Shown piece by piece: positions 34,042 through 43,228 of a stretch of 64,000 bases of DNA. The notes beneath the pieces are model-generated. The model saw nothing but the letters and a program-made list of their open reading frames with translations. It ran no database searches and was not told where the DNA came from. The DNA comes from an uncultured Pelagibacteraceae bacterium. GTDB lineage: Bacteria > Pseudomonadota > Alphaproteobacteria > Pelagibacterales > Pelagibacteraceae. Both the position numbers and the translations under genes were made by a program. Numbering within the stretch: position 1 is the stretch's first letter; each line of letters begins with the position of its first letter. The stretch lies in assembly GCA_902568235.1 (NCBI GenBank), contig CACFPS010000005.1:1-64000 (forward strand). Direction: 5' to 3'.

Positions 34042-35157
34042 ATGAATTCAAATTTAAATTCTTTAGGAATTGATAAGAAACCATCAGATACATCAGTTGT
34101 TGTTGCTATGTCTGGAGGAGTAGACTCTTCTACGGTTGCGGGCTTGATGAAAAAAGAAGGTTATAAGGTTATTGGAATAACTCTAAAGCTTTATGACGAA
34201 GGTAAAGAAGTAGCTACTTCTAAACAATGTTGTTCCGGGCAAGATATTATGGATGCAAAAAGAGTAGCCCATAAATTGGATATAAAACATAAAATTTTAT
34301 ATTATCAAGACAAGTTTAAGCAAGGAGTTATAAATAATTTTGTTGAAAGTTATCTTAAAGGAGAAACTCCTATTCCGTGCGTACAATGCAATCAGACAGT
34401 CAAATTTAACGATTTATTAGAATTATCAAAAGATCTTAATGCAGATGCATTGGTAACCGGTCATTATGTAAAAAGTGTAACAAATAATAGTTCTACCAAT
34501 ATGTATAGAGCGATAGATGAAAATAGAGATCAAAGCTATTTTTTATTTAGTACAACGAGAGAACAACTGAATTATTTAAGATTTCCTTTAGGGGGAATTC
34601 TTAAAGACAAAACTAGAGAAATTGCAAAAAACTTAAATTTAAATGTTGCAGATAAACCTGATAGTCAAGATATATGTTTTGTGCCTAACGGCAACTATGC
34701 TTCAGTAATTAAAAAATTTAGACCAGATTCCTTCAAAAAGGGAAATATCAAAAATTTAGAAGGAAAAGTTGTAGGAGTTCATGAAGGAATAGTCAATTTT
34801 ACTATAGGGCAAAGAAGAGGAATAAAAGTTTCTGATAAAGAAGCTCTTTATGTAATTAAAATAGACTCAAAAAATAATGAAATAATAATAGGTCCAAAAG
34901 AAAAACTTGGTAAGGATAAAATAAATTTAAAGAATATAAATTTACTCGGAGACCAGTGCGAATTTGATGACCCTATACAAGTAAAAGTTAGATCAACAGG
35001 CAAACTGCTCGATGCTAAAGTAAATTTGAAAGATAAAAAAAAAGCTGAAGTAAATTTAATTAAACCAGAAAATGGAATATCACCAGGTCAAGCATGTGTT
35101 TTTTACAAAAAAGATAGTTATGGATATAAAATATTAGGCGGCGGTTGGATTATTTAA
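34042..35157 (+). CDS. mnmA: tRNA-specific 2-thiouridylase
   Basis: A 371-residue MnmA that thiolates U34 of Lys, Glu and Gln tRNAs. The PP-loop is [20 protein letters not shown]; the catalytic Cys is in [15 protein letters not shown] and the second in [32 protein letters not shown] and the C-terminal beta-barrel ending in [20 protein letters not shown] complete it. Full length. Its last 24 bases overlap a minus-strand membrane-protein gene. It uses sulfur passed from IscS or a relay. Confidence 0.96.
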   Translation: MNSNLNSLGIDKKPSDTSVVVAMSGGVDSSTVAGLMKKEGYKVIGITLKLYDEGKEVATSKQCCSGQDIMDAKRVAHKLDIKHKILYYQDKFKQGVINNFVESYLKGETPIPCVQCNQTVKFNDLLELSKDLNADALVTGHYVKSVTNNSSTNMYRAIDENRDQSYFLFSTTREQLNYLRFPLGGILKDKTREIAKNLNLNVADKPDSQDICFVPNGNYASVIKKFRPDSFKKGNIKNLEGKVVGVHEGIVNFTIGQRRGIKVSDKEALYVIKIDSKNNEIIIGPKEKLGKDKINLKNINLLGDQCEFDDPIQVKVRSTGKLLDAKVNLKDKKKAEVNLIKPENGISPGQACVFYKKDSYGYKILGGGWII

Positions 35158-35802
35158 TTTCTTTAACGAAAAAAAAGATATTAAAAAATGTAGCTGTATT
35201 AATAAAAAATAATTCCAAGAAATTATATTTTTAATTTGAGGAAAATTATCAATTTTTATAATTAAAATAGGCAAAAAAACTATTCCAGAAATTACCAAAA
35301 AAGAACTTAAAAAAAAATTTATTTTACAATAATTAAAATTAAAATAATTATTTATTTTTTCTTTATTCCCAATTAATAATTTACTTGTCCTATATTGACT
35401 AATTACCATAAATAAAATGTATATATAAATACCAATCTTTTTGAAAAATGAATAAATCTTACTTTCGCCTAAAAATGTAATATATAAACAAAGAAAAATA
35501 ACGGATAACACACCTAACCAAAAATTAGAATCTTTATTAATATTAATTTTTTTTAAATTCTTATAAAAATAAAACCAATATAAAAATAAAGTTATTGCAT
35601 AAATATACATCATTGGTTTAAAAAAATATTTTACAGGCGGATACCTGCCCACCCTAGATATTGACGTACAACCTTCAATATTAGGTATGCAAGCAGCAAC
35701 TAAATCTAATTTAATTGAGAATATATATGAAATAATTACAGTTGTTATAGGTAGGAAAAAACAAATAAATGAAAAAACTCTTAAATTTGTTTTCATTAAC
35801 AA
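35134..35802 (-). CDS. Six-helix membrane protein, unknown
   Basis: A 222-residue hydrophobic protein with about six helices. The loop between helices 1 and 2, [20 protein letters not shown], followed by [20 protein letters not shown], looks like a conserved family of short membrane proteins with a G-C-T-S-I-S-x-x-G-R motif, loosely like Frag1/DRAM/Sfk1 proteins (first long extracytoplasmic loop with paired Cys). No function can be named. It overlaps mnmA tail-to-tail by 24 bases and starts just after the small basic ORF on the same strand. Confidence 0.6.
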   Translation of the reverse strand: MLMKTNLRVFSFICFFLPITTVIISYIFSIKLDLVAACIPNIEGCTSISRVGRYPPVKYFFKPMMYIYAITLFLYWFYFYKNLKKININKDSNFWLGVLSVIFLCLYITFLGESKIYSFFKKIGIYIYILFMVISQYRTSKLLIGNKEKINNYFNFNYCKINFFLSSFLVISGIVFLPILIIKIDNFPQIKNIISWNYFLLIQLHFLISFFSLKKLNNPTAA

Positions 35803-35810
35803 TGTAGAAA

Positions 35811-35894
35811 TTATTTTTTCTTATTCTTTTTTCTTGCTCTTCTCTTTTTAGAGCCCATTTTTCTTCGACCTCTATGTTTTTTGGGGTATCCCAT
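35811..35894 (-). CDS. Tiny highly basic protein (27 residues)
   Basis: The minus-strand ATG at 35892-35894 opens a 27-codon frame ending in TAA at 35811-35813. AAGGAG stands three bases before the ATG. About two thirds of the residues are Lys or Arg (for example KKHRGRRKMGSKKRRARKK). This composition fits the very small ribosome-associated proteins of the bTHX or AURKAIP1/COX24-like kinds, but I cannot match it firmly. It lies nine bases upstream of the membrane-protein gene on the same strand and is divergent from metC. Confidence 0.5.
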   Translation of the reverse strand: MGYPKKHRGRRKMGSKKRRARKKNKKK

Positions 35895-35969
35895 AATCTC
35901 CTTATTTATACTATTTTATTGACTTATTTTGTGGATATAGCATTGTCATTAAAACTAATCAATTTTTTT

Positions 35970-37145
35970 ATGTCTAATTCGATCAAAACTTTTTTAAAGC
36001 ACGCTGCTAAAGATTTTTATAATCAGTCAGTGAACCCACCGGTAGTAAGAGCCTCAACAATTATTTTTAAATCTATGAATGAACTTAGAAAGACACAATA
36101 TAAGGGAAAAAAAAACCCAACAGGTGGACATTTTGATTATGGAAGACAGGGAACTTCCACAACATATATTTTGCAGCAAATGTTAAAAAAGATGGAAGAG
36201 TGTTATCATGTTTTTTTAACCCCAACTGGTTTTGGTTCGGTATTTTTATCAATTTTTAGTATAATTCGTCCAGGCGATGAAATTCTAGCTTCTGATCCAG
36301 TTTATTCACCAACAAGAGTATTAACGCAAGATTTTCTTAAATCATTTAATATAAAAACAATTTTTTATAATCCTCATGATTTAAATACATTAAAAAAAAA
36401 TATTACAAAAAAAACAAAATTAATTTATGTTGAGAATCCCGGAAGTAATTCATTTGATTTTCAAGATTTATCAAAAATTGTATCAATTGCAAAAAAATAT
36501 AAATTGTTTACAGCAATAGATAATACTTGGGGCACTCCATATTTTTTAAAACCCATAAAATTGGGATTTGATATGTCTATTGTTTCAGCAACAAAATATT
36601 ATTCAGGACACTCTGATGTTATGGGAGGTAGTTTGGCTGTTAATAAGAGAGTTTTTAAATACGTTGAAAAAGCAAATAAAATTGCTGGTTTGAGATTAGG
36701 GCCAGATGATGCTTATCTTATAATAAGAGGATTAAGAACTTTAGATGTTCGATTAGATAGACATGAAGAAAATGCAAAAAAAATTGCAAATTTTTTATCT
36801 AAAAATAAAAAAATAAAAATTTTATATCCATATAAAAAAGGCTCTTTCAATTTTAAAATGTGGAATAAATATTATTCTGGTGCATCTGGATTGATGGGAT
36901 TAAAAATTAAATCAAAAAATAAAAAGTCAATAATTAAATTTGTAAACTCATTAAAATTGTTTGGATATGGATATAGTTGGGGAGGTTTTGAAAGTTTAGC
37001 CCTACATCAAGAATCTAGAGAGATTGGAAATAGAAATTTTTTACGTTTGGCAAAGGATGAACATTTAGTAAGACTTCATATTGGACTAGAAGATCCAAAA
37101 GATCTTATTGCAGATTTGAGAAAAGCTATTAAACTCATTAAATGA
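35970..37145 (+). CDS. metC: Cystathionine beta-lyase (Cys/Met-metabolism PLP enzyme)
   Basis: A 391-residue PLP enzyme. The PLP lysine is in SIVSATKYYSGHSDVMGGSL; upstream are FDYGRQGTSTTYILQQMLKK and the cofactor-binding YVENPGSNSFDFQDL and TAIDNTWGTPYF. It matches bacterial MetC, which cleaves cystathionine to homocysteine; related lyases act on cysteine or methionine. I start it at the ATG at 35970 (MSNSIKTFLKHAA); a frame from 35874 would add 32 hydrophobic residues not seen in the family and cross the small ORF on the other strand. It overlaps the MFS gene by four bases. Confidence 0.87.
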   Translation: MSNSIKTFLKHAAKDFYNQSVNPPVVRASTIIFKSMNELRKTQYKGKKNPTGGHFDYGRQGTSTTYILQQMLKKMEECYHVFLTPTGFGSVFLSIFSIIRPGDEILASDPVYSPTRVLTQDFLKSFNIKTIFYNPHDLNTLKKNITKKTKLIYVENPGSNSFDFQDLSKIVSIAKKYKLFTAIDNTWGTPYFLKPIKLGFDMSIVSATKYYSGHSDVMGGSLAVNKRVFKYVEKANKIAGLRLGPDDAYLIIRGLRTLDVRLDRHEENAKKIANFLSKNKKIKILYPYKKGSFNFKMWNKYYSGASGLMGLKIKSKNKKSIIKFVNSLKLFGYGYSWGGFESLALHQESREIGNRNFLRLAKDEHLVRLHIGLEDPKDLIADLRKAIKLIK

Positions 37146-38365
37146 ATTCTTCTAATTTTTTTCAAAATAAAACTTCTTTAATTACCTTAATTGCATGTAG
37201 CTTAGTTGTAATAATTTCCTTAGGAGTTAGACAAACATTTGGACTTTTTTATTTAGATTTCTCCACAGATCTTGGTATTTCAATAACTCACTTTGGTTTT
37301 GCAATAGGTTTACAATTATTTCTTTGGGGTTTGTTTGGTCCAGTAATGGGAATTATTACAGACAAATACGGAGGTAATGTTGCTATTTTTATAGGTTTTT
37401 TATTTTATCTAGCAGGTGTTTATTTGTTTTATGCTGGTTTTAACACAGGATTTTATTTTACTTTAACTATAGGAATATTAATTGGAGTAGGTCTAGGCTC
37501 TACCGCTATAAGCATACCTGTTGCTGTAGTTGCTAAACATTTTCCTATATCAAATAGAACTATTGCCACTGGCATTGTTACTTCAGCAGGCTCATTTGGC
37601 TACTTTGTATCACCTTTAATTGTAAGATATTCTTTAATTGAGGTCGGTTGGGAAAGTACAATATTATTTTTTATTTTTTTTCTTATTTTGGGACTTGTAG
37701 TCTGTTTATTTATAACGACACCGAAAATACCTATAGGAACTTCAGTACAAGAAAATAAACAAACAGCAAAGGAGGCAATAAGAGAAGCTTTTACAAATAG
37801 TAGTTTTAACTATTTAACTCTTGGTTTTTTTGTGTGTGGTTGGCATATAGCATTGGTAGCCACTCATATACCTACTTATGTCAACGATAGAGGTCTCCCA
37901 GAATGGTGTGCTGCTGCAATATTGGCACTAATTGGACTGTTCAATATGGTAGGAACTTTATGTGCAGGATATCTATCTACAAAATTTAGTAAGAAAAAAA
38001 TATTGAGCGCAATATATCTTTTAAGAGGCGTTTCAATTATGTATTTTATTTTTTTACCACCAAGTATTTTTAATGCAATGGTGTTTGGTATAACCTTTGG
38101 TTTTTTATGGCTAGCAACAGTTCCTCCAACAAATGGATTAGTGGCACATATTTTTGGAACAAAATATATTGGATTATTATATGGATTTGTATTTTTAAGC
38201 CATCAAGTTGGTTCTTTTTTGGGCGCTTACTTAGGAGGAGTATTTTATGAATTATATGGTAATTTTGATTTAGCTTGGTATGTATCCATAGGATTATCTA
38301 TTTTTGCAGGAATAATTCATTTACCAATAAAAGAGAAGACAATTGAAAGACCTCAGCTCGCATAA
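37142..38365 (+). CDS. MFS transporter
   Basis: A 407-residue major facilitator protein with 12 helices. The loop GVGLGSTAISIPVAVVAKHF and GIVTSAGSFGYFVSPLIV match the OFA/monocarboxylate-type bacterial MFS group, as does VPPTNGLVAHIFGTKYIGLL with FLSHQVGSFLGAYLGG near the end. Substrate unknown; monocarboxylates are the best guess for the group. Its ATG overlaps the metC stop by four bases (ATGA), suggesting co-transcription. Confidence 0.88.
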   Translation: MNSSNFFQNKTSLITLIACSLVVIISLGVRQTFGLFYLDFSTDLGISITHFGFAIGLQLFLWGLFGPVMGIITDKYGGNVAIFIGFLFYLAGVYLFYAGFNTGFYFTLTIGILIGVGLGSTAISIPVAVVAKHFPISNRTIATGIVTSAGSFGYFVSPLIVRYSLIEVGWESTILFFIFFLILGLVVCLFITTPKIPIGTSVQENKQTAKEAIREAFTNSSFNYLTLGFFVCGWHIALVATHIPTYVNDRGLPEWCAAAILALIGLFNMVGTLCAGYLSTKFSKKKILSAIYLLRGVSIMYFIFLPPSIFNAMVFGITFGFLWLATVPPTNGLVAHIFGTKYIGLLYGFVFLSHQVGSFLGAYLGGVFYELYGNFDLAWYVSIGLSIFAGIIHLPIKEKTIERPQLA

Positions 38366-39557
38366 TTTAAAATTTAATCCATATTTAGAAAGACTTTATC
38401 AATCTGATAAACCTTTAATAATTTATAAAGTAAATAATGGATATAATATTTATACAGACTTCTCTAAAAAAATTATTCTAAAAAATAAAAATATTGTTAA
38501 TTTTTTAAAATCTTTTTCTAAAAAAAAATATAAAAAAGAAACAGATTTATTAATTGGCTTTTTTGGATATGATATTCTTTGTAATTTATTAAATTTAAAA
38601 ATTAATAACCAAAAAAAAATTAATTTTTACAAGGGAGTTTTTTATAAACCAGAAACTATAATTAAAATTAGAAAGAAAATTACAATTAATTCAAATATTA
38701 AAAAACATCTATTTAATAATTATTTTCAACAAACAAAAATATTGAGTCCATTTAAATTAAATATAGATTTTGTTAAATATAAAAAAATTTTTAATTTATT
38801 TTCAAAAAAAATAAGAGAAGGGCAAACTTATCAAATAAAAATATGCACTAAATATAAAAATAAATCCCAAATTAATCCTGTAAATTTTTTCTGGAAATTG
38901 ATGAAAATTAATTCATCTCCAGAGTCTTTTATGATAAGGGATAAAAATTATTCAATTGTAAGCTGTTCACCAGAGACATTAATAGAAAAAAAAGGAAATT
39001 ATATTGTAACAAAACCTATAGCTGGAACTTTGAAAAAAAATAAATTCATAAACAAATCTAAAGCTTTGAATTTTTTCAAAAACAATATCAAAGAAACCAA
39101 AGAGCATAACATGATTGTTGATATGGAAAGAAATGATCTATCAAGAATTTGCAAGCCAGGAACCGTAAAAATAAAAAAGGAGAAATATGTCGAGGAATAC
39201 AAACACTTATTTCATTATGTAACTAGCGTTGAAGGAAGATTGAATAATAAATCAACTGTTAAAAATATAATTGAGTCAATGATGCCAGGAGGTTCAGTTA
39301 TTGGATGTCCGAAAATTAGGACTTTAGAGCTTCTAAATAAACAAGAAAAAGAAGATAGAAATATATTCACAGGTAGTTTTGGATATATAAAATTTAATCA
39401 AGATATGAAGTTCAATATAATTATAAGGTCAATTTTAAATTATAAAAATATTTCAGAAATTTCAGCGGCATCAGGAGTTGTATTAGATAGTGCCGCAAAA
39501 AAAGAGTTTAATGAAAATTTTATTAAAGCAAAATCTTTATTGGAGCTTTATAAATGA
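38343..39557 (+). CDS. pabB: Chorismate-binding enzyme: aminodeoxychorismate synthase component I (PabB-like)
   Basis: About 404 residues, with a chorismate-binding domain from about 140: REGQTYQIKICTKYK, EHNMIVDMERNDLSRICKPG, SMMPGGSVIGCPKIRTLELL and NIFTGSFGYIKFN. pabA and pabC follow directly, so p-aminobenzoate synthesis is the likely role. The motif at 225-229 is PIAGT; E. coli PabB has PIKGT with a catalytic Lys, while anthranilate synthases have PIAGT, so chemistry may differ. The only start in reach is a TTG at 38343 inside the MFS 3' end; the N-terminal part is poorly conserved. Confidence 0.82.
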   Translation: MKDLSSHNLKFNPYLERLYQSDKPLIIYKVNNGYNIYTDFSKKIILKNKNIVNFLKSFSKKKYKKETDLLIGFFGYDILCNLLNLKINNQKKINFYKGVFYKPETIIKIRKKITINSNIKKHLFNNYFQQTKILSPFKLNIDFVKYKKIFNLFSKKIREGQTYQIKICTKYKNKSQINPVNFFWKLMKINSSPESFMIRDKNYSIVSCSPETLIEKKGNYIVTKPIAGTLKKNKFINKSKALNFFKNNIKETKEHNMIVDMERNDLSRICKPGTVKIKKEKYVEEYKHLFHYVTSVEGRLNNKSTVKNIIESMMPGGSVIGCPKIRTLELLNKQEKEDRNIFTGSFGYIKFNQDMKFNIIIRSILNYKNISEISAASGVVLDSAAKKEFNENFIKAKSLLELYK

Positions 39558-40111
39558 TTTATATAATTGATCATCAAGATTCATTTACCTGGAATGTAGT
39601 ACATCAATTTTCGAAATTTGATAAGGTATATTGCTCAAATTATTTTAATATTAATAAAAAAAAATTAGATCAATCTAATACAATTGTTTTATCTCCAGGG
39701 CCAGGATCACCAAAAGATTATCCATTAACTTCAAAGATTTATAAAGAACATAAAAGAGAAAAGAAAATTATAGGAATTTGTCTTGGATATCAGCAAATCT
39801 TATTCAATGAAAAAGGTAAAATAGTACAACAAAAAAATATTTTTCATGGTTATCAATCGAAAGTTAAAGTAACAAATGAAAGCAAATTATTTAAAAAAAA
39901 TAAAATATTTAAAGTTGGACGGTATCATTCTTTAAAATTGTATGAACCGTACAAGTCAAATAATATAAAAATTACGATGAGATGTATAAAATCAAATATT
40001 CCAATGGCTATCGAAGATAAAGAAAATAATGTATATGGTTTTCAGTTTCATCCAGAATCTTTTTTAACAGAAAATGGTAACTTTATTATTAAAAAAATCT
40101 TATCGTCATAA
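39554..40111 (+). CDS. pabA: Glutamine amidotransferase subunit (PabA/TrpG-like)
   Basis: A 185-residue class I amidotransferase. IIDHQDSFTWNVVHQF opens it, LSPGPGSPKDY is the oxyanion region, KIIGICLGYQQILF holds the nucleophile Cys and YGFQFHPESFLTENG the His-Glu pair. It supplies ammonia to the PabB-like enzyme, whose stop overlaps its ATG by four bases. In the absence of other trp genes here and with pabC downstream, the PabA role is favoured. Confidence 0.88.
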   Translation: MIYIIDHQDSFTWNVVHQFSKFDKVYCSNYFNINKKKLDQSNTIVLSPGPGSPKDYPLTSKIYKEHKREKKIIGICLGYQQILFNEKGKIVQQKNIFHGYQSKVKVTNESKLFKKNKIFKVGRYHSLKLYEPYKSNNIKITMRCIKSNIPMAIEDKENNVYGFQFHPESFLTENGNFIIKKILSS

Positions 40112-40829
40112 AGATCTTAAAGAAGTTAAATTTAACGATCTTTGGAATGGATATGGAATTTTTACAACAATGCGAGTCCTTGGCAGATCTGCAAAAATTC
40201 TATTTTACAAATCTCATATAGATAATTTAATTAAATCATTAAATAAATATCATATTCGTAAAAAAAATTTAAAAAAAAATATTTTAAAACTAATTAAATT
40301 AAATTTAAAAAAAAATAAAAAATATGATCATCTATTAAGAGTTGCTTCAAATAATAAAACTATTTCTATTTCTTTACGCAAAAGACCAATACCTAAATCT
40401 AATTTTAAACTTAAACTAGTAAACTATAAAAGAGTAGACGCTAATTACAAAAATTTAAAATATAAAAAAATTTTAAAAATACTAAGTAAACTTGACGTAA
40501 CGAAATTTGATATAGCTCTTTATAAAAGAAACAAAATATTAGAAACTGGCACATCTAATTTACTATTTGTTAAAAATAATAAAATATTTTCTCCTAATAA
40601 AGATTGTTACAAAGGTACAACAATTAAATTTTTTAGAAAAAAAGTTAAGATAATATTCAAAAATATATTTATAAAAGATATTAACAGTTTCGATGAAATC
40701 TTAGTTGTTGGATCTGGAAAAGGAATAGTATCTGTTTCATCGATCGATAGTAATTTATGGAAAAGAAAAAGCCTTAAATTATATAAAAAACTAATTAAAA
40801 TTTATAAATTACATACAAATAAAATTTAA
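40074..40829 (+). CDS. pabC: Aminotransferase class IV, aminodeoxychorismate lyase (PabC-like)
   Basis: A 251-residue fold-type IV PLP protein. NDLWNGYGIFTTMRVLGRSA at the start, KFDIALYKRNKILETGTSNL with LLFVKNNKIFSP in the middle and SFDEILVVGSGKGIVSVSSI near the end fit the class; the E-x-x-T-S-N-L motif binds the PLP phosphate region. It would split aminodeoxychorismate into p-aminobenzoate and pyruvate. It overlaps pabA by 38 bases. The sequence is unusually Lys-rich and diverged, so branched-chain or D-amino-acid aminotransferase activity is not excluded. Confidence 0.8.
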   Translation: MVTLLLKKSYRHKDLKEVKFNDLWNGYGIFTTMRVLGRSAKILFYKSHIDNLIKSLNKYHIRKKNLKKNILKLIKLNLKKNKKYDHLLRVASNNKTISISLRKRPIPKSNFKLKLVNYKRVDANYKNLKYKKILKILSKLDVTKFDIALYKRNKILETGTSNLLFVKNNKIFSPNKDCYKGTTIKFFRKKVKIIFKNIFIKDINSFDEILVVGSGKGIVSVSSIDSNLWKRKSLKLYKKLIKIYKLHTNKI

Positions 40830-40833
40830 AAAT

Positions 40834-41832
40834 ATGACTTTTAAAATTCTTAAAAACTATATTTCTAAAAATATGAAAATGTCTCATATTTACCAGCCTT
40901 TAATGCTCAAAGTAATATTGGTTAATAACGGCAAAGCTTCTACTAAAGAAATAGCTAAAGAATTTTTAAAATATGATCCATGGTCATTAAAATACTATGA
41001 AGATATTACAAAAACTATGCCTGGTAAAGTTTTAACAAAAAATTTAGAAATCATAAATAAAGATAAAAATAACTATTCAATTAAAAGTTTCCAAAAATTA
41101 ACCCGTAATGAAAAAAAAGTAATAATAGATTTATGTAATGAAAAGATTAAAAAATTTATAGAATCAAGAGGTGACCAACCTTGGAAACATAGATCAAAAT
41201 CTTCTGGTTTAATTTCAGGAAGTATCAGGTGGCAGGTTCTAGAAAGGTCCAAAGGAAGATGTGAGTCCTGTGGAGTATCTAATGAAAAGAAAGCTTTAGA
41301 AATTAATCATATAAAACCTAGATCAAATGGAGGGTCAGATGATCTACATAACTTGCAAGCTCTTTGTTATTCTTGTAATTCAATGAAAAGAAATAAAAGC
41401 AATACAGATTTTAGACTTGTAAAGGAAAGTTATAATAAAAGAGATAAAAACTGTTTATTTTGTAAAATTAAAAAGAGAAGCATCGTGTTTGAAAATGAGT
41501 TAGCGTATGCTACTTTTGATTCATATCCGGTAACCAAATTTCATTGTTTAATTATACCGAAAAGGCATGTTAAAGATTATTTTGGATTATATCAGCCAGA
41601 AATTAACGCGTGCAATTCACTTATTTCGTTGGTCAAAGAAACAATTTTTAAAAAAGATAAAAAAGTTAAGGCGTTCAACATAGGAATTAATGCGGGTAAG
41701 TTAGCCGGACAAACAATTATGCACTGCCACATTCATTTAATACCAAGAAGACAAGGCGATGTAGAGAATCCCCAAGGTGGCGTAAGAGGAGTAATTCCTT
41801 CAAAACAACATTATATAAGAAAAAATAAATAA
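40834..41832 (+). CDS. HNH endonuclease-HIT hydrolase fusion protein
   Basis: A 332-residue protein with three parts. Residues 1-120 are a helical, possibly winged-helix region (ASTKEIAKEFLKYDPWSLKY). Residues 130-195 are an HNH nuclease: RWQVLERSKGRCESCG (C143, C146), INHIKPRSNGGSDDLHNLQA (N158-H159) and LCYSCNSMKRNK (C178, C181). Residues 205-325 are a HIT domain: CLFCKIKKRS (zinc-type Cys pair), YPVTKFHCLIIPKRHVKDYF and the catalytic triad MHCHIHLIPR (H297, H299, H301). Nucleases and nucleotide hydrolases joined in one chain suggest processing of DNA ends or adenylylated DNA, but this is inference. It follows pabC by five bases. Confidence 0.85.
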   Translation: MTFKILKNYISKNMKMSHIYQPLMLKVILVNNGKASTKEIAKEFLKYDPWSLKYYEDITKTMPGKVLTKNLEIINKDKNNYSIKSFQKLTRNEKKVIIDLCNEKIKKFIESRGDQPWKHRSKSSGLISGSIRWQVLERSKGRCESCGVSNEKKALEINHIKPRSNGGSDDLHNLQALCYSCNSMKRNKSNTDFRLVKESYNKRDKNCLFCKIKKRSIVFENELAYATFDSYPVTKFHCLIIPKRHVKDYFGLYQPEINACNSLISLVKETIFKKDKKVKAFNIGINAGKLAGQTIMHCHIHLIPRRQGDVENPQGGVRGVIPSKQHYIRKNK

Positions 41833-41843
41833 ATTCTCATATA

Positions 41844-41901
41844 TTAACGATACTAAATGTCCAGATTCCAAGGTTGATCTATTTTGTTAACTATACTAAA
41901 T
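41844..41901. repeat. Two direct repeats upstream of the apr genes
   Basis: TTAACGATACTAAAT (41844-41858) and TTAACTATACTAAAT (41887-41901) match in 14 of 15 bases, with starts 43 bases apart (about four helical turns). They lie 28-85 bases ahead of the AprM start in the only spacer of the apr cluster, so an activator binding site is possible. The rest of the spacer shows nothing else. Confidence 0.5.
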
Positions 41902-41928
41902 ACTCTATTCGAAAGGGGCAAAATCACA

Positions 41929-42729
41929 ATGTTATCTGTTAATCCATTTGCAACGTTAGCTGAAACTGTATCACCAATATTTATGCAGTCTTTTGTTGTA
42001 TTAATGATAGCTCTAATTGTTGTTGGTACCCTTGTAGATATTATTCATAAAAAAAACGTTAAATATTTTTTTGAAAATGCAAAAAAAGCAAAATTATCTG
42101 CAAAAAAAACGTTAAGCACAGGGGAAAGAATATCTGTAATTTCTAAAACAATTGTAAGTGATATAGCTACCACTTCTGAACTCGGAGCTGGAAAAAGAAG
42201 AGTGGCTCATTTACTTGGAATGTATGGAACAATTTTATTCTGGGCTGGATCAGCAATAATGATTTTTTGTTATTCAAGTCCATCTTCAGATACTCCATCT
42301 TTCTGGCCTATCATTTGGCATGTTGGTGCCATTATGACAGTTGTAGGAGGAGGATGGTTTTGGTTTTTTTTAAGAGTTGATGTTTATTCAGAAGCTCAAC
42401 CTTGGTATAGAATTATAAAAGCAGATTTATTTGTTCTTGCTCTTGTTGCATCATCCTTAACAGGTCTAATTTGGTCTTATTTACAATCAATGAATTTAAA
42501 TGATAGATGGGATGATAAAGTATTTTTAGTATTATTTATTGTATCAAATCTTGTTTTATTTGGAGGAGTATATTGGTCTAAATTTGCACATATGTTTTAT
42601 AAACCAGGAGCCGCGATACAAAAAAATTTGGCAGAAGCTGATGGCTCTAGAGACAATTTGCCACCCGAAGCAGATGCCCCAAAACAATTTGGATTAGGTA
42701 TAAGCAGAGAGAATCCAAAACATTATTAA
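41929..42729 (+). CDS. aprM: AprM-like membrane anchor of APS reductase
   Basis: About 266 residues with five or six hydrophobic helices. RRVAHLLGMYGTILFWAGSA, the helix IIWHVGAIMTVVGGGWFWFF and FLVLFIVSNLVLFGGVYWSK resemble the cytochrome-b-like NarI/AprM anchors; the His residues in H-L-L-G and W-H-V-G could bind haem. It probably passes electrons between AprAB and the quinone pool. I choose the ATG at 41929, 11 bases after AAAGGGG; an upstream TTG adds 15 residues without support. aprB and aprA follow directly. Confidence 0.8.
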   Translation: MLSVNPFATLAETVSPIFMQSFVVLMIALIVVGTLVDIIHKKNVKYFFENAKKAKLSAKKTLSTGERISVISKTIVSDIATTSELGAGKRRVAHLLGMYGTILFWAGSAIMIFCYSSPSSDTPSFWPIIWHVGAIMTVVGGGWFWFFLRVDVYSEAQPWYRIIKADLFVLALVASSLTGLIWSYLQSMNLNDRWDDKVFLVLFIVSNLVLFGGVYWSKFAHMFYKPGAAIQKNLAEADGSRDNLPPEADAPKQFGLGISRENPKHY

Positions 42730-42757
42730 TATGATTTTGAAAGGAATAAAATAAATT

Positions 42758-43228
42758 ATGTCAACTTTTGTATATATGACTCGTTGTGATGGTTGTGGTC
42801 ATTGTGTAGATATTTGTCCATCAGATATTATGCATATTGATGAAACGATAAGACGTGCAAAAAATATTGAACCTAATTTTTGTTGGGAATGTTATTCTTG
42901 TGTTAAAGCTTGTCCAAATCATGCCATAGATGTTAGAGGATATGCAGACTTTGCGCCAATGGGCCATAGCGTAAGAGTTAGAAGAGAAGAAGAAAAAGGA
43001 ACAATCTCTTGGAAAATTAAATTTAGAAATGGAACTGAAAAAGATTTTGTATCACCAATTACAACAAAACCTTGGGGTAAATTTATTCCAAAATTAGCTG
43101 ATGGAGACAAGCCTAATCAAGGAGAAATTAATTCTCAAATTCTTTATTCTGAACCTGAAGGTTTAAATACTAATAAAGAATTACCTAAAGTAGAAAAAAG
43201 TGCATTTAAAAAGGGAGTTTATTATTAA
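42758..43228 (+). CDS. aprB: Adenylylsulfate reductase, beta subunit
   Basis: A 156-residue iron-sulfur protein. Two [4Fe-4S] motifs are clear: CDGCGHCVDICPSDI and CWECYSCVKACPNHA. The tail WKIKFRNGTEKDFVSPITTK and PWGKFIP is typical of AprB. With AprA it interconverts sulfite plus AMP and APS; in aerobic SAR11-type cells this runs towards sulfite oxidation. An AAAGGAAT ribosome-binding site precedes it and its stop overlaps aprA. Confidence 0.96.
   Translation: MSTFVYMTRCDGCGHCVDICPSDIMHIDETIRRAKNIEPNFCWECYSCVKACPNHAIDVRGYADFAPMGHSVRVRREEEKGTISWKIKFRNGTEKDFVSPITTKPWGKFIPKLADGDKPNQGEINSQILYSEPEGLNTNKELPKVEKSAFKKGVYY

Noticed and set aside
35874..35969. Hydrophobic 32-residue extension of metC
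   Set aside because: The family starts near MSNSIK; the extension is absent from homologues as known and overlaps the small basic ORF on the other strand.
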